Part shown: positions 52,652 through 62,100 of the stretch, in pieces
How the letters are laid out: every line of letters begins with the position of its first letter
Position numbering within the stretch: the first letter of the stretch is position 1
Origin: Flavobacterium selenitireducens
GTDB taxonomy: Bacteria > Bacteroidota > Bacteroidia > Flavobacteriales > Flavobacteriaceae
DNA length: 64,000 nucleotides
Direction: 5' to 3'
Assembly: GCF_014748335.1 (NCBI RefSeq)
Contig: NZ_JAAVIY010000002.1
Location: 350,840-414,839 of the forward strand
The notes under the pieces: generated by a model
What the model saw: only the letters and a program-made list of their open reading frames with translations
Database searches by the model: none
What the model was told of the DNA's origin: nothing
Translations under genes and position numbers: made by a program

Positions 52652-55432
52652 ATGTACAACTTTACGCTTAAGACATTTGCCGTATGCTTGATGTCGTTCG
52701 CCTTTTCGGCCAACGCTCAGGACGGTAACGGCGCCAAGGTTTCAAAACCTGGCAGCCAATGGGAAAAAGGCGGTCTTTTTGAAGGCTACAACCCTCAGCA
52801 AGAGGTGCTTCAGAAGAGAACGCAAAACGCAAAACACTTCCGCAACGCAAACGGTACCGTGACGGCTCAAATGGGCGGCACGATGCACTATCGCGACATC
52901 AACGGAAGCTGGCAGGACATCGATCCGGCGATCCAGCCGTTGACGGCGTCCAAAGGTTACGGTTACGGAAACGTAACGAATGAGATCAAAAGTTACTTTC
53001 CAAAATCGGCGGGAACCATGCCTGTGGAAATGTATTACAATGGCTCACAAAGCCTGAAGTGGTGGAACAACCCGAAAATGGAAACAACCCTTAACGGAAA
53101 AGTGTTGTCTTCCACTAAAATTGCCAAAGGCGAAGTGGCCGTCAACGGGAAAGCCATCCGTTACAACAACGCTTATCCCGGCATTACAGAGGAGTTCGAG
53201 GTGATCCCGACGGGTCTTGAGAACAACACTATCATAAATGCCATGACTTCTGAAATCAGCGCGTTGCCGGCAAAGGCGATGGTGGAATTCAGCCAAATCA
53301 TTTCCCTTGGCCAGGGTTGGAGCGTGATCGCCAACGGAAAGGCGCAGAACGGGTCGTTCGATGCAAAGAATTTCAGCATCAGCATCCCGGGATTCGCCGA
53401 TGGTTTGTCGTTCAGCAAAATCGTTATTTTCGACAACACGCTTACGAGAGATCAGGCAATGGTCTTGGCTTACGCGCCTTCTGAAAAATTGAACGATGTC
53501 CAAAAAGTACAATTGCGCGACCACGTTTTGGTGGTGGATTATCATGCGGATTTTACTGACGAAGGGTTGAAAATCACAACCAAAGTTCCTGCAAAATGGC
53601 TTAAAGACGGCCAAAGATCGTTCCCGGTAACGATAGACCCTACGGTAACGGTTGGCCCGATAACCGAAGGTAATTTCTACGGCCCTATGACACACTGGTA
53701 CGGCTTCCAGCGCCATGCAAGTTTGTTCCTACAATCGGAAATAGGCGGATTCGGAGAAATCACGGCGATCGAATACTACAAAACAGGTGATCAGATAGCC
53801 AGAACAAAACCGACAAAAGTATACATGCGCAACATTGGTGCTTCTACACTCAGCGGAACGGCAGCGTGGAACTCTCCTACCTATATCGGAGGATTGTCGC
53901 CATTGTTCGACGGAAACACTACACAAGATGCGACTCCAGGTTGGAAAATGATCACCCTTACGAATCCACACCAATATCTTTCTGGTAACCTGATGGTCAT
54001 GGTTTATGACGAGTTTGGAGGAAGTGGATCAGCACAATACTTCGCTCAGGCGACTCCTGCCGCACGTCAGGCGTATGTGCGTGTAGACGGAACAAACCCG
54101 GGCGACGGAGCGGCTACTGCAATCGAAAACCGCTTGACGTCGATCCGTATTACTTATACTCCGGACACTAACCCATGTTCGGCTCCAACAGCTGCGAGCG
54201 CAACAGTAACGAGCGGTTCGACGGCTACGATCAACTGGACGACAACTGCGGCTAACGCAGAAATTGTGATCCAACCTGCGGGAACTGGTGTACCGGCTGC
54301 TGCAGACAATACCGGAATCAACGTTGTGGGAGCTACAACTTACGATGCCGCTAACTTAACCGGTGCGACAGCCTACGAATTTTATGTAAGAAGCGAGTGC
54401 GAAACAGGAACATCGTTTAGTGCTTGGGTCGGACCTTTCGCATTTAACACGACCGTAATGCCTGGTTGCGCTACGAATCCTACTCCTGCTGACGGAGCCA
54501 CGAACATTCCGGTAGGAAACGTGACGTTCGCATGGACCCCTCCAACAGATGGAGATCCGGCAGTTTCTTATGATTTGTACTATGGCCTTACGGCTGATGC
54601 GGTAACGAACTTCATCGCCAACTTTACCACGACTACTGCAGCAATCACGCTGACAGGTTACAACACGACGTTCTACTGGAAACTTGTTTCTAAGAACGCG
54701 GGTGGCAACAACACGACATGTGCGATCTGGAGCTTCACAACCATGGCTCCTCCGCCGGCGCCTATCAATGACGAATGTGCGACTGCTACAGCGCTTACGC
54801 CAGGAGGCGTGTTCGCTACGAACGCCATTATGGGAACTAACGTCAGCGCGACAGATTCTACTGGAGCACCGGAGCCCGGATGTGCGAGTTTCGACGGAGG
54901 CGATGTTTGGTATAGCGTTGTGATTCCTGCTTCAGGAAGTATTACCGTAGAAACCAACAGTGTTGAAGACGACATTCTCGACGATACAGGTCTCGCACTT
55001 TACAGCGGCGCTTGCGGATCACTTACATTGATTTCATGTAACGATGACGGAAGCGATGACGGTGCTTTCTCCAAACTATCCCTTACCGGAAGAACTCCCG
55101 GAGAAGTGATCTACGCCAGAGTTTGGGAATATGGCGGAGGAACCGAAGGAAATTTCATGGTTTCGGCTTATGACGCTTCACTGAGCACTGCAGGTTTCGA
55201 CAACAATGCGTTCTCTTTCCACCCGAACCCGGTTAAGGATGTGTTGAAACTTTCGTATTCACAAGTTATTTCAGACGTTACCGTTTACAACCTTTTGGGT
55301 CAACAAGTTTACACAAAGGCAATCAACCAAACGGATGCCGAAGTGAACCTTTCCCAATTGTCTGAAGGCGCTTACCTTGTAAGAGTTACTTCTGACAACC
55401 AGGTGAAGACCATCAAGATCGTAAAAGAATAA
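52652..55432 (+). CDS. Secreted multidomain protein, Fn3 and PPC-like domains, T9SS type A
   Basis: 926 residues with signal peptide MYNFTLKTFAVCLMSFAFSA ending NAQ. The N-terminal ~330 residues (GGTMHYRDINGSWQDIDPAI ... FPVTIDPTVTV) match the region that precedes repeats in large secreted Rhs/YD-type and WapA-type proteins, but no YD repeats follow. Then come a variable jelly-roll part, two Fn3-like domains (~515-605, ~610-700), a PPC-like domain with acidic loops (~705-840, CASFDGGDVWYSV), and a T9SS type A sorting domain (FSFHPNPVKDVLKLSYSQ ... EGAYLVRVTSDNQVKTIKIV). Function is unknown. It is monocistronic with a strong terminator after it. Confidence 0.78.
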   Translation: MYNFTLKTFAVCLMSFAFSANAQDGNGAKVSKPGSQWEKGGLFEGYNPQQEVLQKRTQNAKHFRNANGTVTAQMGGTMHYRDINGSWQDIDPAIQPLTASKGYGYGNVTNEIKSYFPKSAGTMPVEMYYNGSQSLKWWNNPKMETTLNGKVLSSTKIAKGEVAVNGKAIRYNNAYPGITEEFEVIPTGLENNTIINAMTSEISALPAKAMVEFSQIISLGQGWSVIANGKAQNGSFDAKNFSISIPGFADGLSFSKIVIFDNTLTRDQAMVLAYAPSEKLNDVQKVQLRDHVLVVDYHADFTDEGLKITTKVPAKWLKDGQRSFPVTIDPTVTVGPITEGNFYGPMTHWYGFQRHASLFLQSEIGGFGEITAIEYYKTGDQIARTKPTKVYMRNIGASTLSGTAAWNSPTYIGGLSPLFDGNTTQDATPGWKMITLTNPHQYLSGNLMVMVYDEFGGSGSAQYFAQATPAARQAYVRVDGTNPGDGAATAIENRLTSIRITYTPDTNPCSAPTAASATVTSGSTATINWTTTAANAEIVIQPAGTGVPAAADNTGINVVGATTYDAANLTGATAYEFYVRSECETGTSFSAWVGPFAFNTTVMPGCATNPTPADGATNIPVGNVTFAWTPPTDGDPAVSYDLYYGLTADAVTNFIANFTTTTAAITLTGYNTTFYWKLVSKNAGGNNTTCAIWSFTTMAPPPAPINDECATATALTPGGVFATNAIMGTNVSATDSTGAPEPGCASFDGGDVWYSVVIPASGSITVETNSVEDDILDDTGLALYSGACGSLTLISCNDDGSDDGAFSKLSLTGRTPGEVIYARVWEYGGGTEGNFMVSAYDASLSTAGFDNNAFSFHPNPVKDVLKLSYSQVISDVTVYNLLGQQVYTKAINQTDAEVNLSQLSEGAYLVRVTSDNQVKTIKIVKE

Positions 55433-55452
55433 CGACTTGACATAAAACGAGA

Positions 55453-55485
55453 GAGGCTGCCCGAAAAGGCGGCCTCTTTTTTTTT
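55453..55485 (+). terminator. Rho-independent terminator
   Basis: GAGGCTGCC / GGCGGCCTC stem (one G-U pair) with a 6-base loop and a run of nine T, 20 bases after the stop of the secreted-protein gene. It also separates this gene from the convergent metal operon. Confidence 0.9.
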
Positions 55486-55518
55486 GTCCTGACGCCAATT
55501 CGATGCGTACGATTTTGA

Positions 55519-55878
55519 CTACGCCTTTTTGCAGCAATCGTCGAGTTTTTCGTAAGCTTCGGGAAGCGCTTTTATGTCGTCGGCATCGTATCCCATTTCC
55601 GATATGGATCGCCTGATCGCGTCGGCGTTTGTTTTTTGGCCGTTATAATAAACCGTCAACGTCATTTTCTTGTCGTCGAGTTCGTACATTTTCACGCCTT
55701 TCATCTTGAGCAGGTTCGATTGCAAACTCTTGCCGCAGCTCGGACATTCCTTACAATGGTCGCAATAGATATTGGTTTTGATCACGACCTTTTCATTCTT
55801 TTTTGACATTTGCGCCACAGACGAGGATCCGGCGAGCATCAATCCGACGAAAGCGATGAATTTTATAGCATTTTTCAT
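55519..55878 (-). CDS. Exported Cys-rich heavy-metal-associated (HMA-like) protein
   Basis: 119 residues: signal peptide MKNAIKFIAFVGLMLAGSSS ending VAQ, then an HMA-like ferredoxin fold (~30-105) whose metal loop is YCDHCKECPSCGKSL, with Cys39, Cys42, Cys45 and Cys48, more cysteines than the single CxxC of CopZ-type domains. A CC pair sits near the C-terminus (Cys115-116). It is the last gene of the efflux operon, 27 bases after the P-type ATPase. It may bind metal in the periplasm for hand-over to CzcB or CzcA, or act as a buffer (inference). Confidence 0.78.
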   Translation of the reverse strand: MKNAIKFIAFVGLMLAGSSSVAQMSKKNEKVVIKTNIYCDHCKECPSCGKSLQSNLLKMKGVKMYELDDKKMTLTVYYNGQKTNADAIRRSISEMGYDADDIKALPEAYEKLDDCCKKA

Positions 55879-55905
55879 AATCAGGTTTTTAGGGTTTCAA
55901 ATATA

Positions 55906-57846
55906 CTAACTCATTTTTATTCGCTGAAGGCGGACGGCGTTCAAAATGGCCAGCAACGCCACGCCTACATCGGCAACGACCGCTTCCCAAAGCGTCGCGA
56001 TCCCACCGGCTCCGAGCGCCAGTACGACAATTTTGACCAGCAACGCCATGGCGATATTCTGCCAAACGATACGCTTGGTCAACCTTCCAACTTTTATCGC
56101 GGTGACGATGCGGGACGGGCGATCGTCCTGGATGACCACGTCGGCGGTTTCTATCGTGGCGTCGCTTCCGAGTCCGCCCATCGCAATCCCGACATCGGCC
56201 AACGCCACCACCGGAGCATCGTTGAGTCCGTCGCCGACAAACGCCAGTTTTTTGCCGAGAGTTTTGAGTTGTCGGACGTTTCGGACTTTGTCTTCGGGAA
56301 GCAGGTCCGCAAAAGCGCTATCGATGGAAAGTTCGCGGGCAACGCTATCCACGACGCTTTTTTTATCGCCTGACAACATCACGGTCTCGATTTTCATCCG
56401 ATGCAGTTCCCGGATCGTTTCGATGGCATCCGGTTTTATCTTGTCGGATATTGTGATATAGCCTTTGTAGCGGCGGTCGACGGCGACGATTACAACGGTT
56501 TTGGCTTGCGTTTCCCAACCTTCGGGAAGGCCGATTTGTGCGTCCTGCATCAATTTCAGGTTGCCGACCACGACTTGTTTCCCGTCGATTTCGGCTTCCA
56601 GGCCTTTGCCCGGAATTTCTTTTATGTTTCCGATTTCAAATGTTGATACTCCGATTTTCTGCGCATACGATACGATGGCCGCAGCGATCGGATGCGTCGA
56701 TTTGCGTTCGACAGCGCATGCGATCCCGAGCAATTCCCGTTCGGTTATGCCGTCCGGCCTGACTCGGTCCACTTCGAACACGCCTTCGGTCAACGTTCCG
56801 GTTTTGTCCATGACGACCGTGTCGATTTCGCTGATCACATCGAGAAAGTTCGCGCCTTTGAACAAAATCCCGTGACGTGAGGCCAGTCCGATCCCGCCAA
56901 AATAGCCCAACGGAATCGAAACCACCAGGCCGCATGGGCAACTGATGACCAAAAATACTAGCGCTCTGTAAAACCAGTCGTAAAAGGAATATTGCGCTAC
57001 AAAAAAATAGGGCAGTGCAAACACCGCAACAGCCAAAGCGAAAACGACAGGTGTGTAAATCCTTGCAAAACGATTGATGAAAAGTTGGGTTTTCGATTTC
57101 CGGGCCGTCGCGTCCTGTACCAATTCGAGGATGCGGCTGAGTTTACTGTCCCGGAATTTTGCCGCGACCTTGATTTCAGACACCGTGTTGAGGTTGATCA
57201 TTCCGGCGTAAACCGTTTCGCCTTTGCGCTTTGTATCGGGCTTGCTTTCGCCAGTGAGTGCCGCGGCGTTGAATGAGGATTTTTCGGAAAGCAATGTGCC
57301 GTCCAACGCAACTTTTTCTCCCGGTTTGACTTCGATGACCGTCCCGATATCCACGAGATTCGGATCCATGGGTCGGCCAACGCCATTTTCGATTATCGTC
57401 ACCACTTCCGGCCGTATGTCGAGCAATGCTTTGATGCTGCGTTTGGCGCGGTCTACGGCTGCATCCTGAAACCATTCGCCTATCGAATAGAACACCATTA
57501 CCGCGACGCCTTCGCTATACGATCCAATTGCAAAAGCACCGATCGTAGCCGAACTCATCAGGAAAAATTCATTGAAAAAGTCAAATCGTTTTGCCTTTCG
57601 CCACGCTATGTAAAGTACATTATATCCTGACAGCAGGTAGGCGGTGCCGTAAACGCAAAGCCCGATAGGGAAAGGTGGCAGATATCCGAACCCGAATTCA
57701 AGTACGAGCATCACAGCCAGGACTGCAGAACCCGCAAGCAACGGCCAACGCATTTTCCATCCCGAATTTCCGGAAGCGAGATCGTGGCTGTCATCTTCGT
57801 GAGCGGCTGAGTCGGTATGCGTATGATGGTGGTCTTCGTGAATCAT
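55906..57846 (-). CDS. P1B-type heavy-metal ATPase (Zn/Cd/Pb group)
   Basis: 646 residues. There is no N-terminal HMA domain; instead a His/Asp-rich tail (DHHHTHTDSAAHEDDSHD) probably binds metal. About eight membrane segments; the metal site CPC is at 303-305 (VISCPCGLVVS), the phosphorylated Asp347 is in DKTGTLTEG, the ATP-binding HP pair in STHPIAAAIV, and GDGLNDAP closes the P domain. It pumps cytoplasmic divalent metal into the periplasm, where CzcCBA would carry it out. Its gene follows czcB by 4 bases. Zn2+/Cd2+ specificity is suggested by CPC and operon context rather than proved. Confidence 0.9.
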   Translation of the reverse strand: MIHEDHHHTHTDSAAHEDDSHDLASGNSGWKMRWPLLAGSAVLAVMLVLEFGFGYLPPFPIGLCVYGTAYLLSGYNVLYIAWRKAKRFDFFNEFFLMSSATIGAFAIGSYSEGVAVMVFYSIGEWFQDAAVDRAKRSIKALLDIRPEVVTIIENGVGRPMDPNLVDIGTVIEVKPGEKVALDGTLLSEKSSFNAAALTGESKPDTKRKGETVYAGMINLNTVSEIKVAAKFRDSKLSRILELVQDATARKSKTQLFINRFARIYTPVVFALAVAVFALPYFFVAQYSFYDWFYRALVFLVISCPCGLVVSIPLGYFGGIGLASRHGILFKGANFLDVISEIDTVVMDKTGTLTEGVFEVDRVRPDGITERELLGIACAVERKSTHPIAAAIVSYAQKIGVSTFEIGNIKEIPGKGLEAEIDGKQVVVGNLKLMQDAQIGLPEGWETQAKTVVIVAVDRRYKGYITISDKIKPDAIETIRELHRMKIETVMLSGDKKSVVDSVARELSIDSAFADLLPEDKVRNVRQLKTLGKKLAFVGDGLNDAPVVALADVGIAMGGLGSDATIETADVVIQDDRPSRIVTAIKVGRLTKRIVWQNIAMALLVKIVVLALGAGGIATLWEAVVADVGVALLAILNAVRLQRIKMS

Positions 57847-57850
57847 CTAA

Positions 57851-59122
57851 TTAATGTGCGTGACCGCCCTGGCCCCGATTTTTGAGCAAATGGCTTTGGA
57901 TGTAATACGCGCCTTTGAGCACGATTTTCGCGTCCGGTGCCAACTGCTGCAACGGCGTCGCCTGTACGTAGCCCAACTGTGCCGTTCCGGTTTTGACTTC
58001 GACGCGTGCAAAATGGTAGCTTTTTCCGCTTTCCTCGTGAGCGTGCCCGTCGTCGTGCGCATGTCCTTGTTTTTGGTCGTGAGCCGTTTCTTTTTTAGGG
58101 TCGGATGCAGTTTCGCGCACTTGCTCTAAGATAAAGATAAACTCCCGACCTTCGGCATTCACGATGGCCTCTACCGGCAGCGCGTTAACCGTGTGCGCAC
58201 CGACGTCAATAAGCGCATTGACATACATTCCCGGAATCAGGCGCTGTTTTTCGTTCTCGATATCGGCGTGAACGGCAACCGATTTGGTCTCGTTCTCGAA
58301 GGCTTTTCCGACACTGAAAACCTTGCCCTTGATTTCCGTATTGTCCTGGTTCGTGAGTACGAAACGCACGCTTTGACCAGTTTTTACTTTTTGCAGATCC
58401 TTTTCGTAAACTAGCAGGTCGACGTGCAGCTGGGAATTGTCGACGATGCTCACCAACGGTGTTCCCGGCGTGACGTTGCTCCCGATTTTGATGTTGACTT
58501 CCGTCACAGATCCTGAGATCGGGGCCACGACAGGAACCGTCGCGACCGGCCCGGAATTCGGGTTGATGTTCATCGTCTGCAACTGTTTTTTCAGCGAGGC
58601 GAAACGCGTTTTTTCGATTTCGAATTCGGCCTTGGTTTTCTGGAAAACTTTCTTTGCCGATACTTCTTCCTCGCTCAAAATGCGCTGACGGTCGAATTCG
58701 AGCCTGAGGAATTCCAAATTGCTTCTCGAGGTCAGGAATTCCTGTTGGATGCGCGTAAATTCTGGGCTTTCCACAGTTGCAATCACTTGTCCTTTGCGCA
58801 CGTTCTGCCCTTCGATAACGACGATCGACTTAATGTTACCCGATACAAAAACCGATACATCGGCCTGGTTTTGTGGCGGCAATTTTGTATAACCGTTGGC
58901 ATTGACGACCTCGCTGAGGTTTTTTGGGCTGAACGTTCCCAGTTCTATGTCTGAAGCCGAATATTGCGCTTCGTTCAGTTCCACTTCGACTGTTTCGCGT
59001 TCGCGGGTTTCGGGTTGGATTTGCGTGTCGTCCGCTTTTTTGGCCTCCTCGGTTTTGGCGCATGAAAAGAGAACGGCAGCCAATGCGATTCCGATTGATC
59101 TAAGAAAAATAGTATGTGCCAT
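57851..59122 (-). CDS. czcB: CzcB-type RND membrane-fusion (adaptor) lipoprotein
   Basis: The start is ATG 59122 (423 residues), which gives signal sequence MAHTIFLRSIGIALAAVLF and lipobox FSC; the longer frame overlaps czcA. It has the barrel-sandwich hybrid (VSVFVSGNIKSIVVIEGQNV ... VVAPISGSVTEVNIKIG), an alpha-helical hairpin with coiled-coil heptads, beta-barrel and membrane-proximal domains. A His-rich insertion (HDQKQGHAHDDGHAHEES) lies near residue 355 and the protein ends GGHAH, suggesting metal binding. It would link inner-membrane CzcA to the outer-membrane channel. Spacing to the preceding gene is 1 base. Confidence 0.9.
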   Translation of the reverse strand: MAHTIFLRSIGIALAAVLFSCAKTEEAKKADDTQIQPETRERETVEVELNEAQYSASDIELGTFSPKNLSEVVNANGYTKLPPQNQADVSVFVSGNIKSIVVIEGQNVRKGQVIATVESPEFTRIQQEFLTSRSNLEFLRLEFDRQRILSEEEVSAKKVFQKTKAEFEIEKTRFASLKKQLQTMNINPNSGPVATVPVVAPISGSVTEVNIKIGSNVTPGTPLVSIVDNSQLHVDLLVYEKDLQKVKTGQSVRFVLTNQDNTEIKGKVFSVGKAFENETKSVAVHADIENEKQRLIPGMYVNALIDVGAHTVNALPVEAIVNAEGREFIFILEQVRETASDPKKETAHDQKQGHAHDDGHAHEESGKSYHFARVEVKTGTAQLGYVQATPLQQLAPDAKIVLKGAYYIQSHLLKNRGQGGHAH

Positions 59123-59123
59123 G

Positions 59124-62100
59124 TTATTGATTGATAAGGAATTGTATGTTGATGGCCGTCTGATTGTACTTCCGAACCGCTTCGGCATAGTTGACCAGGA
59201 TGGCGTGAGCCGTTTCAAGGCTTTGCACGTATTCTGCGTACGGTAAATCTCCGTTTTGGTAGCCTTTCGTGGCGTTCGCGATGATTTTTTTCGCATTCGG
59301 ATCGGCCGTATCTCGGTAGTAATTCACCAACGAAGTGTAGGTGGATAAGCGGTCGGATTGTTCTGCCAATCGATTTTGGAGTTCCGATTTTACATATTCG
59401 GCCTGCTGCTTTTCGCGTTCGATGTTTAACTCCGCTGCTCTCGCTTTCGCGGATGTCGCCCTGAAAAAAACGGGAACTGCGATCCCGACGGTAAATCCCT
59501 GGAAACGCAACGTATTGTCGTAATAGCGAGGCGTCCCGCCGACGTCGTGGTTGCCCGTAAGCGATTGGACGAAGTAGCCTGCGGAAATGTCAGGATACAA
59601 AGCCGATCTCTCCACTTTTCGAGTCGCTTCGGCAACCGCAATCTGGGTTTGCGCCAGCCGCAATTCGGGATTTTGCAACACGGCCGAACTGTCAGCCGCA
59701 GAAATCGGGATTGGGATAAATGCGGTATCGGCCACGGTAAAATCGTCGCGGAGATCGAGCAACAAACGCAAACGCGACTTCTCGATGCGCAACTGGCCGT
59801 CGTTTTGCGCGATACGTTGCAGCAATTCCTGCTGTTTGGCAAACGCGATGTTTTTCTCTAACGAATTTGTCTCGCCCACGCGGAATTTCACCTCGGCAGA
59901 ACGCACGAACTTGTCCATGACGGACATCTGTCGCAACAGGATCGCTTGAAGCTTGCCGTAAAACAACAATTCGTTCCACGATTGCCTGATCGCAAAAATC
60001 ACGTCTTGTTTCGTGGCTTCGGATCGCAATTGGCTCGCGTTCGAGTTTTCGCGCAGCAATTTTCGGTTCGACCCGACGCGAAACGGATTGATGCTTTGGG
60101 AAACGGACAAATTCTTATCGTGGGCGGCAGTATTTAGTTGTCCGAATGTTCCCGAGAGCTGTGTCTTCGGGATGTCCCAAGCCGTTGCGGTCAGTTCGTT
60201 TTGCGCTTTGATGTCGAGGTCGGAAGCCAGGATGCTGCGGTTGTTCCTGATTCCGGTCTCAACGGCCTGCGCCAATGTCAACGATGGTGCTTGAGCCGAT
60301 GACAACGCAGGTGACAAGGCAAACCCAACGATCAGAATGCCTGTCCTGGCATCGCGGCGCTTGAATCTTGTAGATGTTTCTAAGTAGTAATACAGGATCG
60401 GCAATAAAATTAGCGTCAGCAACGTCGCGGTTATCAGCCCGCCAATGACGACTGTCGCCAATGGTTTTTGGACTTCGGCACCCGCGCTTGTGCTGATGGC
60501 CATCGGCAAAAATCCCAACGAGGCCACGGCAGCGGTCATGATCACAGGCCGCAGCCGCGTCTTGGTGCCTTCGCGTATCCTGTCCATCACGTCTACGACG
60601 CCTTCCGATTTGAGTTGGTTGAAATATCCGATGAGCACGATCCCGTTGAGCACCGCCACGCCGAACAAGGCGATGAACCCGACTCCGGCCGAAATGCTGA
60701 ACGGCATGCCGCGTATCCACAACGCAAGGATTCCGCCAATGGCCGAAAGTGGGATCGCGGTAAAAATCAACAGCGACTGTGCGATGGATTTGAACGTGAA
60801 ATAAAGCAAGATCAAAATCAGTAAAAGCGCCATGGGAACGGCGACGGCGAGTCGTTGGTTCGCCTCCGCGAGGTTTTCGAATTGCCCGCCGTAAGTGGTG
60901 TAATATCCCGGCGGAAGCCTGAGTTCCGAATCGAGTTTTTTGCGAATGTCTTCAACGACCGAAGCCACGTCACGTCCTCTTACGTTAAACCCGACGACGA
61001 TGCGGCGCTTTCCGTCGTCTCGCGAAATCTGCATCGGGCCGTCTTCATATTGTACATCGGCGATTTGCTCAAGCGGAATTTGGTTGCCGGACGGAAGCGT
61101 TACAAAAAGCGATTTGATGCTTGAAATATCGGCACGGCTGTCTGCTTCAAGTCGCACGACAAGATCGAACCGCTTTTCGCCTTCGTAAACCACGCCGGCA
61201 GATTCCCCGGCAAATCCCATTCTGAGCACTTTGTTGAGATCGCCAATCTTGAGTCCGTACAACGCCATCTTGTCTTTGTTGTAGCGCACCGTGATTTGCG
61301 GAAGGCCGGCCACGCGCTCGGTTTTGGCATCGGCTACACCATCGATATTGCTTATGATCTTAAGAGCCTGTTCGCCTTTGGCAACCAGCAAGTCGATGTC
61401 TTCTCCATAGATCTTTACCGCCACATCGCTGCGCACGCCCGTCATAAGCTCGTTGAAGCGCATTTGGATAGGTTGGGAAAACTCGGTGGTGGCACCGGGA
61501 ATGTCGTTGAGCACGGCTTCCATTTTTTGCATGAGTTCCTCTTTGGTATCGGCCGACGTCCATTCGTGTTTTTCCTTCAACAGGATGATAAGGTCGGCAG
61601 CCTCTACGGGCATGGGATCGGTCGGGATTTCAGCTGAACCGATTTTAGCCACTATCATCTTTATCTCAGGAAATTTCGATTTCAGTAACCGTTCCGCTTT
61701 AAGCGTGGCGTCGACTTCCTGCGAAAGCGAAGAACCCGAAGCGATCACGAAATGCGTGGCAATGTCGCCTTCGTCGAGCGTAGGGATGAATTCTCCTCCA
61801 AGCCGATCGAATACAAACAGTGATAACGCAAACAACAAAAGTGCTGTCGCGACGACGATTTTGCGGGCGCTGAACGCCTTTTCGAGAATCGGGGCGTACC
61901 AGGCGTGCAATTTACCGATGATGCGGTCACTCACATTGGGCTTGTGTCCGATCTGTCTTTGCAACGTTAGCGACGACATCATGGGCACATAGGTAAGCGA
62001 CAGTAAAAACGCTCCCAATATCGCAAACGAGACGGTCTGCGCCATCGGCCCGAACATCTTGCCTTCGATTCCGGTAAGCGCCAGGATCGGAAGGTAAACG

